From Helichrysum umbraculigerum (taxonomy: Eukaryota > Streptophyta > Magnoliopsida > Asterales > Asteraceae), in contig CATIUR010000001.1 in assembly GCA_949592205.1 (NCBI GenBank), positions 40,441,001-40,505,000 of the forward strand: a DNA stretch of 64,000 bases. Direction: 5' to 3'. The notes under the pieces are model-generated. The model was not told the origin of the DNA. It did no database searches and saw nothing but the letters and a program-made list of their open reading frames with translations. The first letter of the stretch is position 1. Every line of letters starts with the position of its first letter. This document shows, one piece after another, positions 21,889-32,900 of this stretch. A program made the position numbers and the translations under genes.

Positions 21889-21940
21889 GGTGGCCGGCGG
21901 AGGTGGGGGTCCAGCCGGCGGCGGTGGGCCCACCCCCGCC
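21889..21940. repeat. GC-rich GGCCGGCGG repeats upstream of the TATA box in A LTR 1
   Basis: Degenerate repeats of GCCGGCGG(C/A)GGTGGG, about 165 bp upstream of the TATA box in the element's sense. Similar sequence lies at the same place in LTR 2 and, rearranged and longer, in LTR 3 (44340-44415). Confidence 0.65.
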
Positions 21941-22444
21941 CCGTTGCGTCGTTTGTTGCTTCGTTTCTTGATTCGTGCGTGTTTTCTTTGTTATACGTCC
22001 GTTTGAGTTGATTCTTTTTTTGTTGGATTCGTAATTCAAAAACGAAGATTTTGACATAAGATAGGCCTGAAATGAGGTCCCTAGCTCCAGATATTGTGTA
22101 CGGATCATTTGGATCTTCCGGCGGGCGCGAAATCTTCATTCTTTACCCGTTTTGGTTGATTCTTCTTCTATTGGATTCGAATTTTGAAAATGAACATCTT
22201 GGAAATAATGGATGTTGGTGGAGGGTATTTTAGTCTTGAAATCTCGTTTTGATGCCTTGAATCTTCAAACGTGTGTGGAATCTTCGTTTTACATCCGTTT
22301 TGCTTGATTTTTCTCGTGCAACCTTGTTTTGACCATCTTGGCATAATGTCACTGATTTGTGCTATATTTGAGTTATAATACCAAGAATCATTCCAGAATG
22401 AGAGAGATATCGGTAGTAAAAACATGACTTTTTACGCGATATCA

Positions 22445-22483
22445 AGTATCCCACACTTAGAACTTTGCTTGTCCTCAAGCAAA
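22445..22483 (-). promoter_or_regulatory. Terminal polypurine tract and adjacent hairpin, A2
   Basis: Next to the LTR edge the minus strand reads CTAAGTGTGGGATACT, a polypurine tract. Directly before it in the element's sense is a perfect 8-bp stem: + strand TTTGCTTG, loop TCCT, CAAGCAAA (22464-22483). Confidence 0.8.
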
Positions 22484-24531
22484 CTCATTCATAAAAAGCT
22501 TCTGGAAGGATTCTAATCGCATTAGTTTTTAGATATACTATTTCCAAAGAATATACAATTACAGTTATGAAAGAGCTTTTTATTAGAAACTTAGGGTTTA
22601 TAGAATTTGATACCTTCTTCGGGCAACCTATAGGATGATCATGACTAGGCAATCCTCACAAGTGGGTCACTCAAATCACTCAAGTGTTTAAGGTTTCCTA
22701 CTTACTAGTGTCAATCACTCAGATAGCCAGTCATGCAGCATTCTCTTCATAGGCTTGATCAAGAATCAAATCTCCATCACTTTTGATGAGGACGGTACTA
22801 ATCTTTCAAGATATCTTAGAAGGAATCGGGTGTTTGGTTTTTGAAGAAGGTGTGTGATGAGGGGTGTGATGGGTTTTCTTTGTATTTTCTCGAAACTGGG
22901 GTGCTTTTCTCGAGAGAGTCTTTTTTGACATTTCTCAGATTTTTAAAGGACTTCATAGCCTTTTTCTTCCCCTTTTCTTGGATTTTTCCTTTTTCTGGAC
23001 TTTCTTTGGGTAGTGCCGGCATATACATTTGTTGTTTACTTTCTTTTTCTCATTTGTCTTCTCTTTCCTTGTATTATGCCGGTCTTACCGATGGATATTT
23101 TCTGGTCCGAAAGGTTTCTTATGGTATTGGGTTGTAAGGTTGTGTTGGCTTTTCTTGTGAAAATTGGGAAATTGAGAATGTCTCTGAAAATTTTGGAAGA
23201 CGTGACTTCCATAGGTTCGGAATGAAGATATAAAGGGAGGTTTTGGTTGGTTGGTGGGTGTGATGAGTGAGTGAATATTTGGTGGTAAGAGGGTGTTGGG
23301 ATTCCTTAGAAAGTATCGAGATAGGTTGTACCTATGCACTCATTGGTGTGATCTCGAAATGTATTGCAAGAGCAATTTCTAATTCAAATGCATACATCGG
23401 CACACACATGAAACGAAAAGTGAAGCATTTTAAAGATGAATGCTAATTATGGGCTGAAACCTCACGAATCGAATGTTTTGGTCTGTGTGCCTAGCCATGT
23501 GTTGCCTTTTTCGTCCGTATCTTATTCTAAGAGAACCGTTTTGTTTCTTTGTTAAAACTCAATTCATTCTGTAATTTATATTTTCGGAAAATAGAGGTTC
23601 TAAAGAATGTTGCTTTTGAATCAAAAATTTTGAAAACTTCTTCATTTTTAGCCTTTTAATGAAAATATTGTTTATTTTACGGACAAGAGGTCAAACTTGC
23701 GGTTGCAGACCGTATATCCCACACTTAGAGGAACATTGTCCCTAATGTTTGAATCTATGTATTGAACACCTCTTGTCGAAGTATCCCACACTTAGAATTT
23801 CTACTGATTATGGAAACTATCTCTAAGTATTTTATGGATTCCAAGGATCCCACACTTAGTGTTTGGGATATAGGTCGATATAATCTTGCAAAAACGGATA
23901 AATAAACCAGAGAAAGGAACGCAGAACTCCCATATGACTGTGAGCTGAGGATCTGAGTGGTTGACTGTGTCCGCTCCAATGTTTTCTGAACTTGGTCGGC
24001 ATCAGCCTTCATGCATTGAACTCAAGCTCCAGTAGTATAGCCTTTCTTTAACACCTCAACTAGTTTTCTCGCGAAAATAACTAAGAACTAAAGGATAGAT
24101 TGCAGAAAATGAAGTGATGTCGCCCTCCGAACACAAGCATGATTAACCAATAAACACCAAATGTTGGATAGAGGTTAATGGAAAAAGATCCTAATCTTCA
24201 AGAGCCGCTACTGTAACTCAACTGCTCCTAACGATCCGAAAGTGTTGAATCCAATGACCATGAATCTCTATTACCCGAGATCTTTTGCCGACAACTGATG
24301 TAATGAATCTGATGTTGTTCTTTTATCGACTGAGATCTCCAGTTTCCAAATTGTTCCCGTATCTATTCCTTTGTATGAATAGTCCCTGAGGGTGATGATT
24401 GTATGTGTGAAGGGGTGGATGGATGGGTGAATGTGGGTGGATATGGTGATGATGGTTTAGGGTTCCATTATGTGGCAAGGTTTAGCTATAGGACTTGGAA
24501 TTTGTGAGCACATATGATGAGTATTGAGCTG
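22484..24531 (-). other. Non-coding 3' interior of A2
   Basis: No supported gene. The frames at 22816-23339 have no recognisable motif and are disrupted or variable between copies. The segment holds three further PPT-like TCCCACACTTAG motifs (23717, 23784, 23848). Confidence 0.6.
23717..23750 (-). promoter_or_regulatory. Internal polypurine-like tract with hairpin, A2
   Basis: TCCCACACTTAG (23717-23728) repeats the terminal tract. It is again followed on the + strand by a potential stem, GAACATT ... AATGTT (23731-23750), around GTCCCT. In A3 the matching stem (38708-38727) is complete (AATGTTC). Confidence 0.6.
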
Positions 24532-24536
24532 GTCAA
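24532..24536. repeat. Target site duplication of C, left
   Basis: GTCAA, repeated at 31992-31996. The uninterrupted A3 sequence has a single GTCAA near 39510. Confidence 0.95.
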
Positions 24537-25101
24537 TGTAACACCCTCAAATTTCGGGTTGCGGAAGCGGTCGGGTCGGGTGTTACCAACTCAAATATCA
24601 CAAGCACAAAGGGGAATAATGAACGACTCTAAATGAGACGTTTGAAAATAGTTATACATTCCCAAAATAAAAGTGTATACAAGTTGCGAGTTCGCAAAAT
24701 AATTTCATTACATAATTGTAATACAAAAGTTATGCAAGAAATCCAGTTGTTGAAAACATGCGACTCGAGCTAGGATCCTGACGGGCCGATCCTACTAGCA
24801 GTACCTGAAATGCATACTAAAATACGTCAGCGATAAGCTGGTGAGTCCATAGGTTTAGTTGACAAGGATTAAAGTATAAGATTATAATCCTATGCTTGAA
24901 GTACACCCCTGTGTACAGTGTTGAATTCCTGAGTTTCTTACATTGAGTGATGAACTCAATTGAAGTGATTCTTGAACTAGTTCCTTGATCTAAGCATTTC
25001 ACACAATAATAACACAAGTAATAATATCACAGAGTAGCAATTAACACGTATCAATTAATTCAAATAAATAGCACATATCACATAAGGAAAGTAAAGCGCA
25101 A

Positions 25102-25530
25102 GTATGTTCTTGAAAATCTTGTTTATCGATCTTGTCCTTAAAAATCTTGATCTTGAAAACCTTGTTTTATTGATCTTGAAAACCTTGAATTCTTGACCTT
25201 GCACATAGTTCTTGATCTTGTAAATAGGTTCTTGATCTTGCAAATAAGTTCTTGACCTAGCACATAATCCTTGATCTAATCTTGTTTTCTAGTTTCTTGA
25301 TTCTTGTATGTTCTTGTATTCTTGACCTTGAATTCTAGTTATTGATTCTAGTGTTCTAGTCCTTGAGTTCTTGTTATTGATCTTAGTGTTTCTTGTATTC
25401 TAGACCTTGAGTTCTTGTTCTTGATTCTAATGTTTTCTTGTATTCTTGACCTTGTATTCTAATTTCTTGTTATCTTGTATTTCTTGAAATTCTTGTTACT
25501 TGATTCTAGATTTCTTGGATTCTAGATTAA
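25102..25530 (-). repeat. Degenerate TTCTTGA repeat block in C LTR
   Basis: Dozens of TTCTTG(A/T), CTTGATCTTG and GACCTTG heptamer-like units with loose spacing. The same block is at 30063-30491 in the other LTR, and a related block sits in the interior at 27335-27600. Confidence 0.75.
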
Positions 25531-26170
25531 TGTACTCTAACCTAGAGTATTATGATTTCAAATGTTTCCGTGTCTTACAGTGTTAGCATACAGCTAAATG
25601 AAGTTCTTGAGATCTGAGTGAAGTGTAAAGATAATCCTTATTATCTATCAATGTTAGTGTTCATGAAACCTATCTCATATAAGCTTTGCATTGGTGACTA
25701 GTGCCCTAGTCTAGTACGAGTTGTAATAAATCATTTACAATGATTGATTTCATAAATAGGTTTTGAATAATCAATGACGAGTATGCATTCCACCCCAAAA
25801 CAGTATAACAGTTTGAAAGGAGGGGCTATGGAAACTCACCTGTGAGTTGTCAGCGATCCTACGATACGTGTGTTGTCCGAATGGTAACCTCCTAGTGCCC
25901 TAAACACGTGAGGTTATATGAGTAAGATACTAATCGGTTTAGCTAAACGTGTCATGAAGGTACACTTCTGTTGTTTAGTTTTTAGAATTGCGTACAGTCC
26001 GTTTGTGATGGTTTGTATTAATAATAATTCTCAATTAAATCATTATTAAAATCGTTTCGTTGTCTATTTTATAAAAATATAATTTTTGTTTGTAAGTCAT
26101 CGTTGTAAAAAGTGTAGTTGTTGTTACGCGAAAGTCGAATCGTTGGGCAAAAACTCATTTCGCAGACCAG

Positions 26171-26412
26171 GTCAGTTCAGGTAGCTCGACTCGACTCGAA
26201 GCTCGACTCGGCTCGCAGCTCGACTCGGCTCGCTACTCGGTCCGGTTCGTAGCTAGGCTCGGTTCGCTGCTCGGCTCGACTCACAGCTAAGCTCGGTTCG
26301 ACTCGCATCTCGGCTCGGTTTGCTGCTCGGTCCGGTTCGTAGCTCGACTCGGCTCGCTACTCGACTCGGCTCGCTCGACGAACTGAGATCTGGAATCTCG
26401 ACTCGCCCGACG
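26171..26412. repeat. CTCGACTCGG array in C LTR
   Basis: About 20 degenerate units of GCTCGACTCGG, GCTCGGTTCG and GGTCCGGTTCGTA. Copy in the other LTR at 31132-31373. High CpG against an AT-rich background. Confidence 0.8.
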
Positions 26413-27030
26413 AGCTGTTCGCATTTTTGGTTTCAAAAACACATTTCTGAGTCATTTTTGGACAAATCTTCGTTGAGTAAACGTTCTACCATGTAAATAA
26501 AGGCTTTACAAGTATATTAAATGGGTTTTAAAGCTCCTTACCAACGAAATTGAAAATCGAAGAAGATGGGGATGATGATGATGAAGAAGATGATCCGCAG
26601 CTGCTGCTGCTCTCGTTGTTGTTGTTGATGATGACGACGACGAGGTGGTGGTGATTCCGGTGGTGGCGGTGGTTCGGTGTAAACCGAGAGAGAAAAGAGA
26701 GATATAGATGGGTATGTGTTTGTGTGTGTGAAATGAAATAAAAAATGAGGCAAAGGGGTGTTGGGGCCGGCTTTATGTTTGGTGGGGAGGACACTGTCTC
26801 CCAATTTCAGTGTAAAATACCCGTGTTTGTTTGCCCGATCGTAAAATAATTTAATTATTTTAAAACCATAATTTTGCTAATACGAAATCGTATATGTTTT
26901 TATTAGAAGCATTTTATAAAAATACTTTCTTCGAGTTATAAAATGTAACTTTGTTATAATTGCGTACCAAGTACGATTATTTGAAGTTTAAATTTGGTGC
27001 AAAAATTGGCCTTTTTGACCGGGTGTTACA

Positions 27031-27046
27031 TTCTCCCCCTGTTAAG
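27031..27046 (-). promoter_or_regulatory. Polypurine tract of C
   Basis: The minus strand reads CTTAACAGGGGGAGAA directly before the 3' LTR; the core AACAGGGGGAGAA is identical to the B tract. Confidence 0.9.
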
Positions 27047-27334
27047 AAAATTTCGTCCCGAAATTTCGTGTGAAGTCGTGTTCGCATGGAGTCTGGGGAG
27101 ACATGTATGTACGAAAGGTTTGTCGAATGGGTTGTAGACGTATAATGTCTATGTTAGGTTTGAAAGCAGTCAATCCATGACTGTGTTGTCATTTATTCAT
27201 TGTAGTCACGTTCTGACTATTTTGTTCGTTCAAGGTATGGTTAAGTCGTGGTTATCAGGTAACCATTCACATTGTAGTCCATCCAGGACTGGATAGTTGT
27301 CACCAAGTGACCATTTAAGGAGTAGTCCTAGATT

Positions 27335-27600
27335 TCTTGATCTATAGTTTCTTGCCTTATAATTTCTTGACCTACAGCTTCTTGACCTAGAGTTTTCTTG
27401 TTGATCAGTTTCTTGACCTACGAATTCTTGACTTAGTGGATCTTGATTCTATGGTTTCTTGAGTTACAGTTTCTTGTCCTATTATTTCTTGGCATATGAT
27501 TTCTTGATCTTGGGTTTCTTGACCTATCATTTCTTGATCTATAGTTTCTTGACTTATGATTTCTTGTCCTACGGTTTCTTGACCTATTGTCTCTTATCAC
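27335..27600 (-). repeat. TTTCTTGACCTA repeat block in C interior
   Basis: About 15 degenerate units of 15-17 bp containing TTTCTTGACCTA or TTTCTTGATCTA. Similar in theme to the TTCTTGA block of the LTR. It lies between gag and the PPT, where pol would be expected. Confidence 0.75.
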
Positions 27601-27833
27601 AATGTTCTATTTCTAACTCATCCTGCTCCCCTTGTTAGGATTAACGTCCTACTAATGATTTGAGGGCTCAAAACTCTTAGTTAATAATCGAGAGGTAGAG
27701 TGGGGAGTAAGAGTTCGTTTTCGATGATTATCAATAGTAGTGCGAATCTTGAAATAAATAAGAGTGAAATGAGTAGGGTCACAGTAAGATACGTACCCTA
27801 ATATTATGTAGCGTCTTAGCAGACGTGGTTGTT

Positions 27834-28856
27834 CTAATCTTGACGTTTCGGACAGTCCTTCATGAAATGTCCTGAGTTACCGCACACAAAGCAGACTCTT
27901 GGTGCGTTGGGATTGACTGGTGTGGTTGGAAATTTACATTCTTGAGCCAGGTGTCCCCTAAGATTGCATCTTGCACAAGGTGCGCTACAGGGGCCTACAT
28001 GATGATGTTTGCAGTTGGAGCAGTACGGCAGGTAGCCTCCATAACCGCTACTACCTTCAGATCTAGCGACGTAAGCCTTAGGCGCTTCCAGTCGCTTGGT
28101 TGGTGATCGGTACTGGTCGTTGTCATTGGGATTCCCATCCCAAATGCGTTTGTGGTGATTTCCGGTAGGGGTTGCAGGTGTTTCCCTTTGATCGATCATG
28201 GCCATCAGTTCATGTGCCAGACGGATGGCACTTTGGATAGTGGTAGGTTGGGATGAGGTGACATTTCCTCGGACAGGGTCCGAAAGGCCTCGAATGTACT
28301 TCCTGATACGTTTGGATTCGGGTTCCACCATGTTTGGGCATAAAAGTGCCAGTTGTTAGAATCGAGTGGTGTAGCTTTGGATGTCGTTCCCCTGAACAGT
28401 AAGGTGCCAGAATTCTTCTTCCAGCTTTTGTATCTCCTCCGGGGGACAGTACTCTTCCCTGAGCATGGTTTTCAGATCTTCCCATGGGAGTTGGTAAGCA
28501 GCATCAATTCCCACAGACTGAAAGTAAGAGTTCCACCACGTGAGAGCACCTTCTTGAAATGTGCAAGTGGCGAATTTGACCTTGCACTCCTCGGTGCAAT
28601 TGCAGATGCGAAGGACTGATTCCATTCTCTCGAACCATCGGACCAAACCGATAGCCCCTTCGGTGCCAGTAAAATCGAGAGGTTTGCAGTTTTGGAATTC
28701 CTTGTAGGTGCATGGTTTGGCAGCAGGTGTGTTTTCGGGGGTGTCGGTATTCCTCCGAGAGTTTTGTGGTCGTTCCCGAGACAAAGCCTCAGTCACTGCT
28801 TGAGAGATGATGGATGCCATCTGAGCATCAGTGTAGTTTCTTGACTTTGGCGGCAT
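27834..28856 (-). pseudogene. gag: Gag of element C with one in-frame stop
   Basis: ATG at 28856 (MPPKSRNYTDAQMASI). The frame has 340 sense codons and is collinear with B Gag: capsid-like part (residues 1-250) and two CCHC knuckles near the C-terminus, CARCNLRGHLAQEC and CFVCGNSGHFMKDC. A single TAA at 28356-28358, where B has Gln in TRFQQL, interrupts it after residue 166; the frame then continues without a shift to a clean stop after PKRQD at 27834. Ending right after the second knuckle, with no protease, suggests a gag-only design and not random truncation of pol. The stop makes this copy unable to make full Gag. Confidence 0.88.
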
Positions 28857-29481
28857 AGTTCTTTAAGAAAGAGAAACGAAGATACATGAGATTTGATTTT
28901 GCAATTGTGGAGGTTAACGCCGACATAGTAGTGAGAAAAGTGTAGGAAATAAGTTAATATACAACATGAATGTGCACAGAGTCAGATAATATACGAAGAT
29001 GTGTCATTGATTTTTTTTTTTTTTTTTTTGAACGTATTACAAGTTTTCAAAAAGTTGTGCCGGATGATTTTTGTCACGAGAGGGGAGAAATACTCCATGT
29101 TTTAGCAGGATCTGGTAGCGTTCGCGCGATGTAATAGGTGAAATAGGTGACGCGTCATTTCTAAATGTCGTGTTTTAGGTGACGTGAACGTCAGCGAGTA
29201 TGGCCTATGTGTATATAACCCAATATATAATAGCCTAATAAGTATAGCATACGCTAAGTCGGTCCAGCTCTAGCGAAATCAGAGTCATCTATTGTATTCC
29301 CGCTCAGTATAACTCCTTTCGGATTTCACATCATCCGTATTTAATTATACATAGTTAGCTACGCTATGTTAAATTAAACCCGTAGGATGTGATTTCTGAA
29401 CCAAGCCATACCTAGTGGGAAATACTGCCTAACGGTCATAGTCTAGGCCCACTAAATGCAACCTAGTTCACTATAACCTTA

Positions 29482-29494
29482 GGCTCTGATACCA
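29482..29494 (-). promoter_or_regulatory. Primer binding site of C (tRNA-iMet)
   Basis: The minus strand reads TGGTATCAGAGCC, complementary to the 3' end of plant initiator tRNA-Met, 3 nt from the 5' LTR edge at 29498. Confidence 0.92.
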
Positions 29495-29497
29495 ATC

Positions 29498-31991
29498 TGT
29501 AACACCCTCAAATTTCGGGTTGCGGAAGAGGTCGGGTCGGGTGTTACCAAATCAAATATCACAAGCACAAAGGTAAATAATGAACGACTCTAAATGAGAC
29601 GTTTAAAAATAGTTATACATTCCCAAAATAAAAGTGTATACAAGTTGCGAGTTCGCAAAATAATTTCATTACATAATTGTAATACAAAAGTTATGCAAGA
29701 AATCCAGTTGTTGAAAACATGCGACTCGAGCTAGGATCCTGACGGGCCGATCCTACTAGCAGTACCTGAAATGCATACTAAAATACGTCAGCGATAAGCT
29801 GGTGAGTCCATAGGTTTAGTTGACAAGGATTAAAGTATAAGATTATAATCCTATGCTTGAAGTACACCCCTGTGTACAGTGTTGAATTCCTGAGTTTCTT
29901 ACATTGAGTGATGAACTCAATTGAAGTGATTCTTGAACTAGTTCCTTGATCTAAGCATTTCACACAATAATAACACAAGTAATAATATCACAGAGTAGCA
30001 ATTAACACGTATCAATTAATTCAAATAAATAGCACATATCACATAAGGAAAGTAAAGCGCAAGTATGTTCTTGAAAATCTTGTTTATCGATCTTGTCCTT
30101 GAAAATCTTGATCTTGAAAACCTTGTTTTATTGATCTTGAAAACCTTGAATTCTTGACCTTGCACATAGTTCTTGATCTTGTAAATAGGTTCTTGATCTT
30201 GCAAATAAGTTCTTGACCTAGCACATAATCCTTGATCTAATCTTGTTTTTTAGTTTCTTGATTCTTGTATGTTCTTGTATTCTTGACCTTGAATTCTAGT
30301 TATTGATTCTAGTGTTCTAGTCCTTGAGTTCTTGTTCTTGATCTTAGTGTTTCTTGTATTCTAGACCTTGAGTTCTTGTTCTTGATTCTAATGTTTTCTT
30401 GTATTCTTGACCTTGTATTCTAATTTCTTGTTATCTTGTATTTCTTGAAATTCTTGTTACTTGATTCTAGATTTCTTGGATTCTAGATTAATGTACTCTA
30501 ACCTAGAGTATTATGATTTCAAATGTTTCCGTGTCTTACAGTGTTAGCATACAGCTAAATGAAGTTCTTGAGATCTGAGTGAAGTGTAAAGATAATCCTT
30601 ATTATCTATCAATGTTAGTGTTCATGAAACCTATCTCATATAAGCTTTGCATTGGTGACTAGTGCCCTAGTCTAGTACGAGTTGTAATAAATCATTTACA
30701 ATGATTGATTTCATAAATAGGTTTTGAATAATCAATGACGAGTATGCATTCCACCCCAAAATAGTATAACAGTTTGAAAGGAGGGGCTATGGAAACTCAC
30801 CTGTGAGTTGTCAGCAATCCTACGATACGTGTGTTGTCCGAATGGTAACCTCCTAGTGCCCTAAACACGTGAGGTTATATGAGTAAGATACTAATCGGTT
30901 TAGCTAAACGTGTCATGAAGGTACACTTCTGTTGTTTAGTTTTTAGAATTGCGTACAGTCCGTTTGTGATGGTTTGTATTAATAATAATTCTCAATTAAA
31001 TCATTATTAAAATCGTTTCGTTGTCTATTTTATAAAAATATAATTTTTGTTTGTAAGTCATCGTTGTAAAAAGTGTAGTTGTTGTTACGCGAAAGTCGAA
31101 TCGTTGGGCAAAAACTCATTTCGCAGACCAGGTCAGTTCAGGTAGCTCGACTCGACTCGAAGCTCGACTCGGCTCGCAGCTCGACTCGGCTCGCTACTCG
31201 GTCCGGTTCGTAGCTAGGCTCGGTTCGCTGCTCGGCTCGACTCACAGCTAAGCTCGGTTCGACTCGCATCTCGGCTCGGTTTGCTGCTCGGTCCGGTTCG
31301 TAGCTCGACTCGGCTCGCTACTCGACTCGGCTCGCTCGACGAACTGAGATCTAGAATCTCGACTCGCCCGACGAGCTGTTCGCATTTTTGGTTTCAAAAA
31401 CACATTTCTGAGTCATTTTTGGACAAATCTTCGTTGAGTAAACGTTCTACCATGTAAATAAAGGCTTTACAAGTATATTAAATGGGTTTTAAAGCTCCTT
31501 ACCAACGAAATTGAAAATCGAAGAAGATGGGGATGATGATGATGAAGAAGATGATCCGCAGCTGCTGCTGCTCTCATTGTTGTTGTTGATGATGACGACG
31601 ACGAGGTGGTGGTGATTCCGGTGGTGGCGGTGGTTCGGTGTAAACCGAGAGAGAAAAGAGAGATATAGATGGGTATGTGTTTGTGTGTGTGAAATGAAAT
31701 AAAAAATGAGGCAAAGGGGTGTTGGGGCCGGCTTTCTGTTTGGTGGGGAGGACACTGTCTCCCAATTTCAGTGTAAAATACCCGTGTTTGTTTGCCCGAT
31801 CGTAAAATAATTTAATTATTTTAAAACCATAATTTTGCTAATACGAAATCGTATATGTTTTTATTAGAAGCATTTTATAAAAATACTTTCTTCGAGTTAT
31901 AAAATGTAACTTTGTTATAATTGCGTACCAAGTACGATTATTTGAAGTTTAAATTTGGTGCAAAAATTGGCCTTTTTGACCGGGTGTTACA
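29498..31991 (-). repeat. 5' LTR of C (2494 bp)
   Basis: Same length and nearly same sequence as 24537-27030, flanked by the PBS on the left and the GTCAA duplication on the right (31992-31996). Includes repeat blocks at 30063-30491 and 31132-31373. The His/Pro-rich frames near 31489-31765 are by-products of CT- and CCA-rich leader sequence. Confidence 0.95.
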
Positions 31992-31996
31992 GTCAA

Positions 31997-32900
31997 CTTG
32001 ATGAACTAGTCTTAGACAACTAGAAATCATCTTCATATCTGGAAGTGTCATCACTTGACCCCTGCAAAGCAATGCTCCAAAGGTTCTCATACTCAATGAA
32101 CTGTAGGCTCCTCTTGTCGTCTTTCCATTATCTTTAAAGATTCTCTATCCATAGGCGTCAGTCCCTGTCTGTTACAAGTAGATCAAACAAATATGATCTA
32201 ACAAACAAGTGATTATCCTCCAAATCATAAATTCATTGGTTTACGAAGAACCTATCAAAGTGAGTGCTTTGTAGATGAAACAAACCAGTGTATGACTTTG
32301 ATTTTAATCTTACACGAAAAATGTTAGTTGCCTATAATTTCACCGCAGCACAAATAGCAGACATGGAAATACCAGTATTATCAGTTGAATCAGGTAGCCA
32401 GGTATAAAGATATCCAAAGCACATATTTTAAAACGAGTTCGAGCATAATACACATATTGTCATACAAATCATGTTATCAGATTAAGCATTAATATCTCAT
32501 GTACGTTCACAATAATATATGTAAGTACCTCAAATGCTCAAAACATGTCAGTAGGTGTTTAGAATGACTAAGGCTCCTAACTCCTAGTAGGTTTCCATTT
32601 TTGTGAGTGAAAGGGATAACAAGAACTTTTAGAAAATGGTGAAAAATTCCAAACGACTGGGAGTAGGAAGTATTAAGGTTTGACAAAAATTTAACTTTTA
32701 ACGAAGTAATTTCGCAAACCATCCATTTTTGTTCATAAAGATAGAAAACTTGGAACATTCATTTTAGGGTTTCATTTCTACTTATTGGGGTTAGTTCACT
32801 ACTTAAACTACTTTAACTACTAATGATAATCCTATGTTAGACACGGGTTGCCTCCCGAGAAGCGCTTGTTTTTGTTCGAGTCACTAGCTTGACTCCAAAC
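31997..32900 (-). other. Non-coding interior of A2 right of C
   Basis: Collinear with 39516-40417 in A3. No supported gene; the frame at 32507-32758 has no recognised motif. It holds GGGTTGCCTCCC at 32845-32856 (minus GGGAGGCAACCC), just downstream of the gag-like stop. Confidence 0.55.

Larger units (their letters stand above)
19516..22444 (-). repeat. Family A LTR 1 (2929 bp), shared by A1 and A2
   Basis: It runs from TGATGCGCCC to GCGATATCA (+). The left side touches the PBS of A1, so it acts as its 5' LTR; the right side touches the PPT of the next copy, so it is also the 3' LTR of A2. No flanking host sequence or target duplication lies on either side. It contains a minus-strand TATA box, a CT-rich leader (21480-21660), GC-rich repeats (21889-21940) and a 32-bp direct duplication (21789-21852). 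The small ORFs in it are not supported. Confidence 0.93.
24537..27030 (-). repeat. 3' LTR of C (2494 bp)
   Basis: TGTAACACCC...GGTGTTACA. Same length as the partner LTR at 29498-31991. Contains TTCTTGA-rich DNA (25102-25530), a CTCGACTCGG array (26171-26412), a CT-rich leader and a GTAAGG donor-like site on the minus strand (26536-26541). Confidence 0.95.
24537..31991 (-). mobile_element. Element C: gag-only Tekay-like retrotransposon, non-autonomous
   Basis: 7455-bp complete element inserted in the A2 interior, with 5-bp GTCAA duplications. Two 2494-bp LTRs differ at only about a dozen sites, so insertion was recent. Minus-strand order: 5' LTR (29498-31991), tRNA-iMet PBS, leader, gag (27834-28856), about 800 bp non-coding, PPT, 3' LTR (24537-27030). 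There is no pol region at all. Its LTR ends, PBS, PPT and gag resemble Tekay-type elements such as B, which could have supplied enzymes. The leader 28857-29481 holds no supported gene. Confidence 0.95.

Noticed and set aside
22816..23339. Minus- and plus-strand frames of 70-98 residues in the A interior
   Set aside because: No recognisable motif, overlapping on both strands, and the plus-strand ones are not kept open in A3.
26528..26804. His- and Ser-rich frames (also 31489-31765)
   Set aside because: They lie in the CT/CCA-rich leader of the C LTRs and overlap in two frames; low-complexity artefact.
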